From positions 177,102-241,101 of the forward strand of contig NZ_JACDNQ010000003.1 of the NCBI RefSeq assembly GCF_013839515.1: 64,000 nt of DNA, written 5' to 3'. The notes beneath the pieces were generated by a model, which did no database searches, was not told the origin of the DNA, and saw only the letters and a list, made by a program, of their open reading frames with translations. A program made the position numbers and the translations under genes. This DNA comes from Natronomonas salinimetallica (GTDB lineage: Archaea; Halobacteriota; Halobacteria; Halobacteriales; Haloarculaceae). Within the stretch, counting starts at the first letter, position 1; every line of letters starts with the position of its first letter. Positions 53,646 to 62,753 of this stretch are shown here, one piece after another.

Positions 53646-55190
53646 ATGCCCCCCGACGACAGCGGGGAACGCGATAACGTCCCACCGTCCCGTATTCTCT
53701 ACTGTTCTCGTGATCCCGATCGAGGCGTCGTTTCCGCCCTCGAGAGCCGGTATACCGTGCGGACGGCGACGGCCGCGGAGGCGGTGACAGAGCGCCTGGA
53801 CGATCGAACCGACTGCCTCGTCGTCGACGCCGAAATCTTCCGAGGGACGCAGCCGAGACATCTCGGCCTTTCGAGGGCGGAGCGGATGCCGGTCGTCGTT
53901 TTCGCCGACACAGTCGATCCGGCGTTGATGCGATCCGTCGCCCGCCGCCCGGCGTTCGATCTGGTGTATCGCGACTCGGTCGAGGCCGATCCGACCGGTT
54001 CGGAGCCGAACTCGGAGGTCGATCGGCTGTCCGAACGTATCGACGCCGCCTGCCGCAACACCCCCGCTGATCTCGATAGCTCGATTCTCGAACTCGCCGG
54101 GCTGTTGATGAGTGCGGCCCCGGACGAAGTGGACACCCGAATCGAGTGGGGGCTCCGGTCGGTCGGGGAGGCACTCGGGGCGACCCGATGTGTGCTGTAC
54201 GACTGCGGCGAGGCGTCCCTCGGACGGACCCACGAGTGGGCGGCGTCGGCACCGCTCTCACACGAGTCGGTCCCGACGACGGCGTTTCCGGGGTTCGAGC
54301 CGTCGCTGGAGCGGTTCGACCCGTTCGTCGCCGCCGACGCCGAACGGATCCCCGAGGAACTCGGATACGAGGACGGCTCGTTCGTCGCGATCCCCGTCGT
54401 GATCGAGTGGGATCTCACGTGGGTTCTGGCGTTCGGCGGCGTTCCCTCCCACTCGATCTCTGAACCGACGCTCACCCGGTTGGGAACGTTCGGCGACCTC
54501 ATCGGGCATACGCTCCGACGGGACCGCCGACTCCGGGAGATCGAACGACAAAACGAGCGGCTGGAACGGTTCGCATCGGTGATCCGTCACGACCTCCAGA
54601 CGCCGCTCAACGTCATCAGCGGCTTCGCCAATCTGGCGAGAGAAAGCGGCGACGTGTCCGACATAGAGCGGATCGATGCGGCCGCCTCCCGGATGGAAAC
54701 GATCCTCGAAGACCTCTATGCGCTCGTCCACGAGGCGAACGATCTCGGCGATCGCGAGCCGACGGCCGTCTCGGAGCTCGTCGACCGCGCCCGCACGACC
54801 GTCGACATGGGCGAGACGACCGTCGACGTCGATAGCGTTGGGGTCATCGAGGCCGATCCCGGCCGCCTCCAGCAGGCGCTCGAAAACATCTTTCAGAACG
54901 CGGTCGAGCACGCCGGCCCGGACGCTTCACTCCGGGTCGTCGCCCTACGCGATGGATTCGCGATCGAGGACGACGGACCCGGTATCCCGGAGGCCGATCA
55001 CGGGCGCGTGTTCGATCAGGGATACACCGATGGCGGCACCGGGCTCGGGCTATCGATCGTCCGGACGGTGGTCGAAGCCCACGGCTGGGACGTCTCGGTG
55101 ACCGACGCCCCGGACGGTGGCGCACGCTTCGAGATCACGGGCGTTCAGTTCGTCAGTCGGGGCGGCCACCGGACTGACGCCACGCCGTGA
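53646..55190 (+). CDS. Histidine kinase with receiver-like and GAF-like domains
   Basis: A 514-residue soluble kinase. Residues about 15-140 resemble a receiver with the central Asp kept (DCLVVDAEIF) but a weak acidic pocket (CSRDPD). Residues about 145-295 resemble a GAF domain (GLRSVGEALGATRCVLYD, YEDGSFVAIPVVIEWDLTWVLAFGG). HisKA has the H-box IRHDLQTPLNVISGFA, and the ATPase shows ENIFQNAVEHAG, EDDGPGIPEAD and GLGLSIVRTVVE. No partner regulator is adjacent. Confidence 0.85.
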   Translation: MPPDDSGERDNVPPSRILYCSRDPDRGVVSALESRYTVRTATAAEAVTERLDDRTDCLVVDAEIFRGTQPRHLGLSRAERMPVVVFADTVDPALMRSVARRPAFDLVYRDSVEADPTGSEPNSEVDRLSERIDAACRNTPADLDSSILELAGLLMSAAPDEVDTRIEWGLRSVGEALGATRCVLYDCGEASLGRTHEWAASAPLSHESVPTTAFPGFEPSLERFDPFVAADAERIPEELGYEDGSFVAIPVVIEWDLTWVLAFGGVPSHSISEPTLTRLGTFGDLIGHTLRRDRRLREIERQNERLERFASVIRHDLQTPLNVISGFANLARESGDVSDIERIDAAASRMETILEDLYALVHEANDLGDREPTAVSELVDRARTTVDMGETTVDVDSVGVIEADPGRLQQALENIFQNAVEHAGPDASLRVVALRDGFAIEDDGPGIPEADHGRVFDQGYTDGGTGLGLSIVRTVVEAHGWDVSVTDAPDGGARFEITGVQFVSRGGHRTDATP

Positions 55191-55222
55191 TTCTCGGACG
55201 TCCAGACGCTGTCGCAGCGCCG

Positions 55223-55963
55223 TTACCACTCCATCCCGCCGTTGATACCGAGGACCTGTCCGGTCATGTACCTCGAATCCTCACCCGCGAGAAAGCGAAC
55301 GATTCCGGCGACGTCCTCGGGTCGCGCGAACCGGCCGAGCGGGATCCGCCGGAGGATCTTCTCTTGGACCCGTTCGGGAACGATCTCGAGCATCCCGGTA
55401 TCGACGAATCCGGGCGCGACGCAGTTCGCGGTCGACCCTTCGGACGCCAACTCTAAGGCGAGCGTCCGGGTGAAGCCGAACAGTCCCGATTTAGTGGTCG
55501 CGTAGTTGGCCTGCCCGTAATTGCCCTGTTGGCCCACGACGCTGGAGACGTTGATCAACCGTCCCTCCTCGGACGATCTGACGTCCTCGAAAAAGCAGTG
55601 CGTACAGTTGAACGTCCCGCCGAGGTTGACGTCGATGACCCGATCCCAGTCCTCCCGCGTCATCTCCTCGAAGCGCTTGTCGGCCGTGATGCCGGCGTTG
55701 TTGATCAATACGTCGATGGCTCCGAACCGGTCGTGGACGGCGTCGCGCATCGCTTCGACCTGGTCGTACTCGGCGACGTCGGCCTGTGCCGCCATCGCCG
55801 CCCCGTCCGTCCCGTCGATCGCTTCGACGACCGCCGCCGCCTTCGCTTCCGACGATCGGTAATTGACGACGACGTTCGCCCCCTTGCCCCCGAGTTCTTC
55901 GGCGATCGCGCGACCGATACCGCGCGACCCCCCGGTGACGAGACAGGTCCTGTCTTCGAACAT
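55223..55963 (-). CDS. 3-oxoacyl / acetoacetyl-CoA reductase (FabG/PhaB, copy 2)
   Basis: A 246-residue short-chain dehydrogenase, closely similar along its whole length to the reductase at 7913-8656 (TGGSRGIG loop, [19 protein letters not shown] active site, identical GGMEW C-terminus). It is monocistronic here and lacks the inverted repeat seen before copy 1, so the two copies are probably regulated differently. Confidence 0.85.
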   Translation of the reverse strand: MFEDRTCLVTGGSRGIGRAIAEELGGKGANVVVNYRSSEAKAAAVVEAIDGTDGAAMAAQADVAEYDQVEAMRDAVHDRFGAIDVLINNAGITADKRFEEMTREDWDRVIDVNLGGTFNCTHCFFEDVRSSEEGRLINVSSVVGQQGNYGQANYATTKSGLFGFTRTLALELASEGSTANCVAPGFVDTGMLEIVPERVQEKILRRIPLGRFARPEDVAGIVRFLAGEDSRYMTGQVLGINGGMEW

Positions 55964-56104
55964 GTATCCTCTGTCGATGCAAACGGCAAAAGGGTTGCTG
56001 ATGGGAACCGACGACGAGCGGAGGAGGGACGCGGAGGGGTCGTCCGGCCTCTTTGCGGCCTGTCGTCGCCCGGCATACCGATCCGCGTCGAGGCGCTTCG
56101 GCCG

Positions 56105-56266
56105 TCAATCGAGCGTGTCGTTGATCTGCGATTGGAACTCCTCGATCCACTCGGACTCGGAGAGTTCCTCCATCCGGTCGCGGAGATGCGGCTTACAGAG
56201 GCCGACCTTGATGTGGTCTTTTTCGACCGCGACCGCGGCCTCCTCATCACAGTAATGACACTGCAT
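56105..56266 (-). CDS. DUF6757-like small zinc protein
   Basis: A 53-residue protein starting MQCHYCDEEAAVAV, with CxxC plus a later Cys-x-x-His (GLCKPHLRD), a likely zinc site, and an acidic amphipathic C-terminus (ESEWIEEFQSQINDTLD). It matches a small conserved haloarchaeal family. The ATG at 56266 places the zinc motif at the N-terminus. Confidence 0.75.
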   Translation of the reverse strand: MQCHYCDEEAAVAVEKDHIKVGLCKPHLRDRMEELSESEWIEEFQSQINDTLD

Positions 56267-56501
56267 ACCCAGCGGTACGTGACGGAACGATTTGAACCCA
56301 GCGCTCGTGTCATTCATCTGTCGGACGGACGGCCGACGAGGAAACCCACGGGATCGGAGACTCCGCCGGCCGTCGGTCGCACGCTGTCCGAGGGCACCCT
56401 CGGGCGGGATCATCACGAAATATTATGACCCTATATGTCTTAATTGATCAGGAATGAGTTTATAATAAACGTTCATATAGGATACGCCCCACCCACCGCG
56501 T

Positions 56502-56789
56502 ATGCGACTACTCGCAACCGTCGACGAGCGAATCGATGCTCACAGCTACCCCGCGACCGCCGAGGAGCTCATCTCCCAGTACGGCGACGTCGAACTCGAA
56601 TTCCCCAACGGTGGGGAGACGTTCGGCGACGCCCTCGATCGACTCGGCGAGACGACGTTCGTGGACGCCGAGGACGCCCGACTCGCGACGTACTCGGCGG
56701 TCTCGAAGGGCGCGATCGGCCGGGAGAACTACTCCGACCGGGATGCCCCCTCGATCGGTGAATCGGCCCCCGAGCCGGTCTCGTTCTAA
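56502..56789 (+). CDS. DUF5789-like small haloarchaeal protein
   Basis: A 95-residue acidic protein with a helical fold typical of the DUF5789/DUF2795-like family (IDAHSYPATAEELISQYGDVELEFPNGGETF). No signal peptide or metal site is present. The 235 bases before it are AT-rich (AATTGATCAGG, TTATAATAAACG) and carry the promoter region. Function unknown. Confidence 0.75.
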   Translation: MRLLATVDERIDAHSYPATAEELISQYGDVELEFPNGGETFGDALDRLGETTFVDAEDARLATYSAVSKGAIGRENYSDRDAPSIGESAPEPVSF

Positions 56790-57131
56790 CGTCGAAGGCG
56801 GCTTCGGCGGCCCATCGTCGGCCCCCGTCGATGAGAACGGACCAGACGTTTTCGAGACGTGTTCGGCCCACACTGTTGGCTGTGATTTCGTGACGCGCGC
56901 TACCCGGGACCTGATACTGCCGGCAAGGTGTGCGCGATGAGACCGCGCCACTGGCGCGTGAATCGCGGACTGGCGGTATCGCCGGCAGCCTGCGGTACTG
57001 TCCGCACGTTCCCGTCGAGCGTCACGGATCCTGCTCCGTATGCGAGTCTCCCCCGCCTCTCGTGCGGCGCGCCCGTCGTTCGTACGGAATGAAAAAAAGC
57101 GGTATTAACTTATCACCGTACCTCGAACGGC
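56790..57131. other. Intergenic region
   Basis: These 342 bases show no gene that I can support. Only a run GAAAAAAAGC and the TATA-like GGTATTAACTTATC (57101-57114), about 27 bases before the next ATG, stand out. Confidence 0.5.
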
Positions 57132-57539
57132 ATGCGTATGCTTCGCAAACTCTTCATGCTGTTTGGCCTGGTCGAACTCATCGCCCCGGATCCGGTGCTT
57201 AGAGCCTGCCAGCGGATTGCGTTCACGAACCCCGAGCAGGCAAAGCTTCACTCGAGGGCAAACCGACTGACCCGGATCGAGGGAGCTACGCTCGCCTGGT
57301 TGCTCTTCCGCGGCAGGGAGCGTTCACCGGTCGTAAGCAGGATTTTCGAGGCTGCTGGTGCTCTGATGGTGGTGTATCCTTCGCCCCTGATCAGGTTCGG
57401 CCAGTCGTTTGCCTGCGAGAACCCCTCCGAACTCGAGCTTCAATCCTGGGTGACACCTGCGGCCCGGCTGCTCGGTGTGCTCTATCTCGTCGTCGTTTTC
57501 GTGTCCGGATCGGAGAGTGAATCCGAGAGCACATCGTAG
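57132..57539 (+). CDS. Conserved small membrane-associated protein
   Basis: A 135-residue protein with a hydrophobic N-terminal helix (LFMLFGLVELIAP), a central hydrophobic segment (FEAAGALMVVYPSPLI) and a C-terminal span (LLGVLYLVVVFVSG) followed by an acidic Ser/Glu tail. It is related to small haloarchaeal proteins of unknown function. Start codons at 57132 and 57138 are both possible; the TATA-like element at 57103-57113 favours 57132. Confidence 0.65.
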   Translation: MRMLRKLFMLFGLVELIAPDPVLRACQRIAFTNPEQAKLHSRANRLTRIEGATLAWLLFRGRERSPVVSRIFEAAGALMVVYPSPLIRFGQSFACENPSELELQSWVTPAARLLGVLYLVVVFVSGSESESESTS

Positions 57540-57601
57540 GTATTCGGATACGTCTCGGACAGCGCCGCCACAGCACGAGCGCCTCATACTGTCGGGTATA
57601 C

Positions 57602-57767
57602 CTATAGTACACATCGCAATTATATACACATCGATCGCACTGCCGCCGTGCGGTCGAGTGTGTCTTGTCTTCCGATGTCTACTATAGTACACATCGCAAT
57701 TATATACACATCGATCGCACTGCCGCCGTGCGGTCGAGTGTGTCTTGTCTTCCGATGTCTACTATAT
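57602..57767. mobile_element. Tandem dimer of the 86-bp palindromic element, copies B1 and B2
   Basis: B1 (57602-57687) and B2 (57682-57767) are nearly identical 86-bp elements sharing the six bases CTATAG at their junction. B2 ends in CTATAT instead of CTATAG. Each has the ends CTATAGTA and TACTATA(G) and a central hairpin (ACACATCGATCGCAC against GTGCGGTCGAGTGTG), as in copy A at 30485-30570. No coding capacity. They lie downstream of the small membrane protein gene and downstream of the alaS stop. Confidence 0.75.
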
Positions 57768-57824
57768 TTCAAGCTATTCGCGCGACGGTGACGCGATAGC
57801 TTCACGAAGTTATAGCCGACAGTA

Positions 57825-60614
57825 TCAGGCGTCCGAGAGCCGCCGCAACACGTCCGGGGCCGCCGCCAGGGCGTCCTCGAGCTCGTCGGTCTCCGGACCG
57901 CCGCCCTGGGCGAAATCGGGCGGGCCGCCGCCCCCGCCACCCACGCGGTCGGCGAGCTCGCTCACGACCGCGCCGGCGTTGAGCTCGACGCCGTCGGGGA
58001 CCGCAACGACGAACGTCGCCCCGTCGAGACCGCTGCCCAACACCGCGACGGAGCCCTCCTCGACGAGGGCGTTGGCGGTCGCCCGGAGCTCGTCCATATC
58101 GGCGTCGACGCGCTGGACGACGGCGGTCACGCCGCCGAGGTCGACCTTCTCGCCGGTGTCGCCGCCGCCCTGTGCGCGGACCGCCGCGAGCTGTTCTTTG
58201 AGGTCTTCGATCCGCTTGCCCCGCTCTTTCCACTCCTCGAAGAACCGCGTCGCCGTGTCGGGGACCGCCTGCGGCGAGACGTCGAACGTCTCCGCGGCCG
58301 CGTACAGCGCGTCCTCGGTTCGCTGGGTCGCCTCGATCGCGGCGTCACCGGCCGCGAACACGAGCCGTTCGACGCCGTCCTGGACGCGCTCCGTCGAGAG
58401 TATTTTGATCGCCCCGATATCGCCGGTCCGGAGGACGTGGGTGCCGGCACAGGCCTGGACGTCCTCGCCGACGTGGATCAATCGCAGCCGTTCGCCCGGG
58501 GGGATCCCGCCCTGATAGAGGTCGAACCCGTGTTCGTCCTCGGCCTCCTGGCGGTCCGGCCACTCCTGTCTGACGGCGAGGTTGTCCGTCACGACGTCGT
58601 TCGCGACGCGTTCGATCCGTTTGATCTCCTCGCGGGAGATGCGCTCGTAATGGCGGATATCGAACCGCGAGGACTCCGTTCCCTTCTGGGCTCCGGCCTG
58701 TCTGACGTGCTCACCGAGTACCTCGCGGGCGGCGTATCCGACGATGTGGGTCGCCGTGTGGTGGGCCATCAGCCGCCGCCGTCGGGTCCCATCGACCGAA
58801 CCACGGACGAACTCACCCTTGCCGGGGTCGTCGTCGGTCCGATGGAGGACGACGCCGTTGGACTCCTGTACGTCGACGACGTCGACCGTCGTGTCGTCCG
58901 TCGAGAGCGTCCCGGTATCGGCCGGCTGGCCGCCCCCCTCGGGGTAGAACATCGTCTGATCCAACACCACATCGTAGCCGTCCTCACGCTCGATGACGTC
59001 GAGGACGACTGCCTCGAAGTCGGTCCGCCCCGGCTCCTCGTAGTAGAGCTTCTCCGTCTCCGGGAGGTCTGCGACGTGTTCGTCGGTCCTCGTCCCCTCG
59101 TCCGCCTCGGCCGTCCCGTCGTCCTCGCTGTGGCGGGCGGCCACGAGCGAGTAGAAGTCGTCCGGGATCTCGACGTCCGCCCCGTACTCGGCGGCGATCT
59201 CTTCGACCATGTCGGGCTGGATACCGCGGCTGTCGTAGAGCTCGAGGACCTCCTCTACGGGGATGGAATCCTCGCGGTCGGCGTACTCCTCCGCGAGCCG
59301 TTCGACCTGCCTGCCGCCGCGCTCGAGGGTTTCGCGGTACTTTTCGACCTCCGTGCGGACGATGTCGCGGATCCTGTCGCGGTTGGCGTAATCGAGCCGT
59401 TCGGCCTGCATGTCGACGAGTTCGTCGAGCGGCGCGTCGACGCCGACGGTGTCGGCGAGCCGTTTCGTCCGCCGCAGGACCATCCGCGCCAGATACCCGG
59501 TCCCGACGTTCGACGGAACGATGCCGTCGCCGAACATGTACGCGAGCGTCCGGGAGTGATCGGCGATGGCGTAGACGCTCTCCAGCGGTTCGACGAGGGC
59601 TCCCAACGCCTCGACATCGACTCCGAGCGTTTCGGCGATGTCGCCGCGGGCCGCCTCCACGTCGTCGACGTCGTCGATATCGAGTTGGCCGGAGAGACGG
59701 GCGGCCCGCCCGATCAGCTCGGATTCGGTCTCGGTGTGTTCGATCCCGGCGTTCTCCTTCAGAAAGGTGATCATCTCGGGGTAGACCGCCTCGTACACCG
59801 TCGGGGTACCCTGTGACATCCACGTCCACCGTTCGAGCCCGTAGCCCGTATCGACGATGTAGGTGTCCATGAACGAGTACGTGTTCCCGTCCTTGAGTTC
59901 GTATTCGCCATCGGGGTCGCGCTCCAGACACATGAACACGAGCGTGGCGAGTTCGAGCCCGCGGTAGATTACCTCGATCGCGGGGCCGGCGTTGCCGCCG
60001 CCGACCCACGGGTCCTCGATGTACGTGACCTCGGAGACGTCCGCGCCGAGCGAATCGAGCAGCTCATCGCAGTACGCCACCGTCTCGCTTTTCCAGTACA
60101 CCTCGCCCTGATAGGCGTACTGATCGGGGTCCTCGACGTCCTCACGGGCGTTGAACGCGTGGTGGGCCATCATCTCGAAGGCCATCGTATGCCGGCCGGT
60201 CTTACCGACGTTGTCGATGTCCTGCATCCGGATGCAGGGCTGTGAGACACACAGCGGGTTGGCGGGCGGCGGCGTCTCGCCCGACGTGACGAGCGGCTGG
60301 AAGTCGTAGATCGACGCCTGCGTCAGGAGGACGTCGTCGCGCCAGCGGTTCGCCGCGACCGGGTAGGGATCGATCCGCTCGTGACCGTGGTCCTCGAAAA
60401 AAGAGAGGAACGCCTCGCGCATCTCCTCCAGACTGTAGGCGTCGTCGAAGCCCGGACTATCGATGAACTCGTACTCCGCACAGGGCGGTTCCCCGCACAG
60501 CTTACGGTCGGGGTCTCTCGTCCAGAAGTGCGCCCCGCAGGAAGGGCACTCCTTCCGTTCGAACCCCTCCTCGTGGAAGTACTCGATTTGGTATTCCTCG
60601 TCGAGATCGCTCAT
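57825..60614 (-). CDS. alaS: Alanine--tRNA ligase (archaeal type)
   Basis: A 929-residue AlaRS. The archaeal N-terminal zinc module (CPSCGAHFW and CGEPPCAEY) precedes the class II aminoacylation core. The editing domain has HTATH and the later CAGTH zinc ligands. The C-terminal oligomerisation domain ends with a Gly-rich segment ([14 protein letters not shown]). Length and domain order are normal for archaea. Confidence 0.95.
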   Translation of the reverse strand: MSDLDEEYQIEYFHEEGFERKECPSCGAHFWTRDPDRKLCGEPPCAEYEFIDSPGFDDAYSLEEMREAFLSFFEDHGHERIDPYPVAANRWRDDVLLTQASIYDFQPLVTSGETPPPANPLCVSQPCIRMQDIDNVGKTGRHTMAFEMMAHHAFNAREDVEDPDQYAYQGEVYWKSETVAYCDELLDSLGADVSEVTYIEDPWVGGGNAGPAIEVIYRGLELATLVFMCLERDPDGEYELKDGNTYSFMDTYIVDTGYGLERWTWMSQGTPTVYEAVYPEMITFLKENAGIEHTETESELIGRAARLSGQLDIDDVDDVEAARGDIAETLGVDVEALGALVEPLESVYAIADHSRTLAYMFGDGIVPSNVGTGYLARMVLRRTKRLADTVGVDAPLDELVDMQAERLDYANRDRIRDIVRTEVEKYRETLERGGRQVERLAEEYADREDSIPVEEVLELYDSRGIQPDMVEEIAAEYGADVEIPDDFYSLVAARHSEDDGTAEADEGTRTDEHVADLPETEKLYYEEPGRTDFEAVVLDVIEREDGYDVVLDQTMFYPEGGGQPADTGTLSTDDTTVDVVDVQESNGVVLHRTDDDPGKGEFVRGSVDGTRRRRLMAHHTATHIVGYAAREVLGEHVRQAGAQKGTESSRFDIRHYERISREEIKRIERVANDVVTDNLAVRQEWPDRQEAEDEHGFDLYQGGIPPGERLRLIHVGEDVQACAGTHVLRTGDIGAIKILSTERVQDGVERLVFAAGDAAIEATQRTEDALYAAAETFDVSPQAVPDTATRFFEEWKERGKRIEDLKEQLAAVRAQGGGDTGEKVDLGGVTAVVQRVDADMDELRATANALVEEGSVAVLGSGLDGATFVVAVPDGVELNAGAVVSELADRVGGGGGGPPDFAQGGGPETDELEDALAAAPDVLRRLSDA

Positions 60615-60733
60615 TACACCTCGTTGGCCCGTGATCGGCTAAAGGGTTTTCGAGTGTCCGAGAACACGATATCCGGCGGGGAATGCGGAGCATCGGGCCT
60701 CCTGCGTCGGATGTCCTCCCGCTGGAGGGTACG

Positions 60734-60937
60734 CTACCCCACGAGTTCGGCGACGTCCGCCCCGGTCGGCTCCTCGGGGAGTTCCTCGATACAGGCGAAA
60801 CAGAGGAAGTACTCGCTTCCGTCGTCGAACGCCAGCGTCATCCCGCCGGTTCCCGCCGGCTCGGACGACCAGATACCGGCGATACCGCCGCCGATGGCTA
60901 CGTCCTCGCCACAGGCGTCGCAGGGGTCGGTAGTCAT
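60734..60937 (-). CDS. Small zinc-ribbon protein
   Basis: This encodes 67 residues, with an N-terminal CDAC pair and a second CFAC pair (YFLCFACIEELPEE) that should bind one zinc. A beta hairpin lies between them (GMTLAFDDGSEY). It matches small haloarchaeal zinc-ribbon proteins. The ATG at 60937 gives the compact domain. Function unknown. Confidence 0.7.
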   Translation of the reverse strand: MTTDPCDACGEDVAIGGGIAGIWSSEPAGTGGMTLAFDDGSEYFLCFACIEELPEEPTGADVAELVG

Positions 60938-61060
60938 ACCGTCTTCTCGGCCCGCGAGAACAAAAGCTGTCGTACCACCGGCCGCCCGGCCGATACCCAG
61001 ACGCGATGCGGGACTCGCATCGGTGGATCTCGTGGGTGCCGGACACACCGGAAGGTACTC

Positions 61061-61312
61061 TCACGCGGGCGGGTTCAACACGACTCCGTCGACGAGAACC
61101 GGAACGACGACGAGCGCGCCGACGCCGAGGGCGAGCCAACCGGGGATCGCGGCGACGTGGCCGGCGATCCAGGCCGCAAGCAGCGCGGTCGGAATCATCG
61201 CCAACAGGAGGTCGTACCGCGTGAGTTCGGGGCCTCGAGTGACGGATGATTCGTCCGGAGCCGTCGGACGGACGATCTGGGGGATGTCTCTCTGTGATGG
61301 TTCTCTCGGCAC
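61061..61312 (-). CDS. Small two-span membrane protein
   Basis: An 83-residue protein with a polar N-terminus and two spans (LLLAMIPTALLAAWIAGHVA and LALGVGALVVVPVLVDGVVL). The GTG at 61312 was chosen because a minus-strand TATA-like GATTTTACT at 61350-61358 lies about 40 bases upstream; an earlier GTG at 61342 is too close to that box. Function unknown. Confidence 0.55.
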   Translation of the reverse strand: MPREPSQRDIPQIVRPTAPDESSVTRGPELTRYDLLLAMIPTALLAAWIAGHVAAIPGWLALGVGALVVVPVLVDGVVLNPPA

Positions 61313-61499
61313 TGTCCTCACCTCCACGCGAACGTACCGCACGCATCAAGTAAAATCTTTCTCAGAATAGTTTAACGAAGCAACTCAAATTATTTGAATG
61401 CGTTATTTTGACCCTTCGAGTACATTCGATGTCACGTCCTATACAGTTTTCCGCCGTCCCCTCGGCACCCCCCACCCCCTCGAATGTACTCGGTGATCA

Positions 61500-61580
61500 C
61501 AGTCACGGTGGTTCCATTCGGTGGTCACAGTCACGGTGGTTCCATTCGGTGGTCACAGTCACGGTGGTTCCATTCGGTAG
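61500..61580. repeat. 28-bp tandem repeat
   Basis: Units CAGTCACGGTGGTTCCATTC... start at 61500, 61528 and 61556 (the last incomplete), within the gap between 61312 and 61639. The rest of that gap is AT-rich (TTATTTGAATGCGTTATTTTG near 61390) with no gene. Confidence 0.9.
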
Positions 61581-61638
61581 TGCCACCCGACGACGGTTGG
61601 CGGCAGGGACTTAAGACGCTACGAGCCGTCTTGTCCCC

Positions 61639-61974
61639 ATGCGTGTGTTCGCCACGGGTGTTGTGGAGTTCGTCGGGGAACGATCGGTACCCGGACGTCC
61701 GAAGTGGGATCACGAGGCCCGCACATCGGCCCGTGACCGTGGGCAGCATCACTTTCTCGCCGTCCCCGGACTCGGTTTCGGCGTCCTCGGATTCAGTTTC
61801 GGCGTCCCCGGATTCGGCTCCAACGATCTCGATTCTGGCTTCGACGCCTCCACTCCTGGCTTCGGCGCTTCCGAGCCTCTCGCCCCCGACGCTTCCGCTC
61901 CCGGCGTTACCGACGTAGTCGGTCCGTCTGGCGGGGGGTTCCGACCGCCGCCTGCCGATCCGGGGGGCGCCTGA
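61639..61974 (+). CDS. Possible Gly/Phe-rich protein coupled to the downstream gene
   Basis: An open frame of 111 residues: a plausible beta-rich start (MRVFATGVVEFVGERSVPG), then low-complexity Gly/Phe/Ser/Asp sequence (GFGVLGFSFGVPGFGS). Two facts support it. ACTTAAGA at 61609-61616 lies about 27 bases before the ATG, and its TGA overlaps the next ATG as TGATG. The minus strand is also open with an acidic repeat (AETESEDAETESGD), so strand choice is not certain. Unrecognised. Confidence 0.4.
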   Translation: MRVFATGVVEFVGERSVPGRPKWDHEARTSARDRGQHHFLAVPGLGFGVLGFSFGVPGFGSNDLDSGFDASTPGFGASEPLAPDASAPGVTDVVGPSGGGFRPPPADPGGA

Positions 61975-62672
61975 TGGAACCAAAGTACGGCGAGACGTGG
62001 GCATACGAGAGCATCATCGGCGCGCTGCCGGGAATCGACCTTTCGCCCGGCGAAGCGATCGCGATACAGCTCGCCGTCTTCGAGGCGTCGGTGCTCGCGC
62101 TCGCGTGGTACTACGACCTCCGGGGGGCGGCGGTCGCCGGGACGGCCGCCGTCCTCGTCGCCGCCTTGGGAAGCGCCGAGATGCTCCGAATCAGTGCCGC
62201 CGCCCGCCGTCCCGAAACGCCGGAGTCGTACCGACGCCTGCTGTTCGGCTCCAGCATCGAAGTCGTCCTCTCGGTGCTGGCGTTCATCGCGCTCGTGACC
62301 CACCTCTTCGTCTTCGATCCCCGGAGTCCGGACCCGCTTGTCGAGACGCTGTTCGGCCCCGAACCGCCCACGCTCGTGGTGTATCTCACGCTGCTCGTCC
62401 TGTGGGACCTCTGTTATCGGATCGCTACGGGGTGGTGGGTCTCGATCGTCGGGCTGTGGCGGTCGGTCCGATACCGCTTCGACGGCCGGACCGCGGGCGT
62501 ACTCCGGCAGGCGGACCGGGAGGCCGTGCTGTTCGGCCTGTTGCAACTGCCGCTGTTGGCGTTTCTCACCGATCAACCGGTACTCTTTGCGGCCCTCACC
62601 GCTCACGTGGCAGCGGTATTGCTCATCTCGGGGACTTCGCTCGCCCTGTTGCGGGTCAGAGAGTACGGATGA
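61974..62672 (+). CDS. DUF7530-like multi-span membrane protein
   Basis: A 232-residue membrane protein with about five or six spans, starting MEPKYGETWAYESIIGALPG, a conserved haloarchaeal N-terminus. Two helix pairs are separated by a charged loop (SAAARRPETPESYRRL). No catalytic motif was found. The start overlaps the preceding open frame (TGATG). Function unknown. Confidence 0.75.
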   Translation: MEPKYGETWAYESIIGALPGIDLSPGEAIAIQLAVFEASVLALAWYYDLRGAAVAGTAAVLVAALGSAEMLRISAAARRPETPESYRRLLFGSSIEVVLSVLAFIALVTHLFVFDPRSPDPLVETLFGPEPPTLVVYLTLLVLWDLCYRIATGWWVSIVGLWRSVRYRFDGRTAGVLRQADREAVLFGLLQLPLLAFLTDQPVLFAALTAHVAAVLLISGTSLALLRVREYG

Positions 62673-62753
62673 CGCCCGCCGTGCCGGCGGGGGTCGCTCT
62701 CCCGTCCGGAGCCCGCATGCTCCGATGGACCGTGCCCACCGGCGGGCGCCCCG

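Noticed and set aside
58437..59816. Plus-strand open frame of 459 codons opposite alaS
   Set aside because: The minus strand encodes a complete alanyl-tRNA synthetase; the opposing frame lacks any domain.
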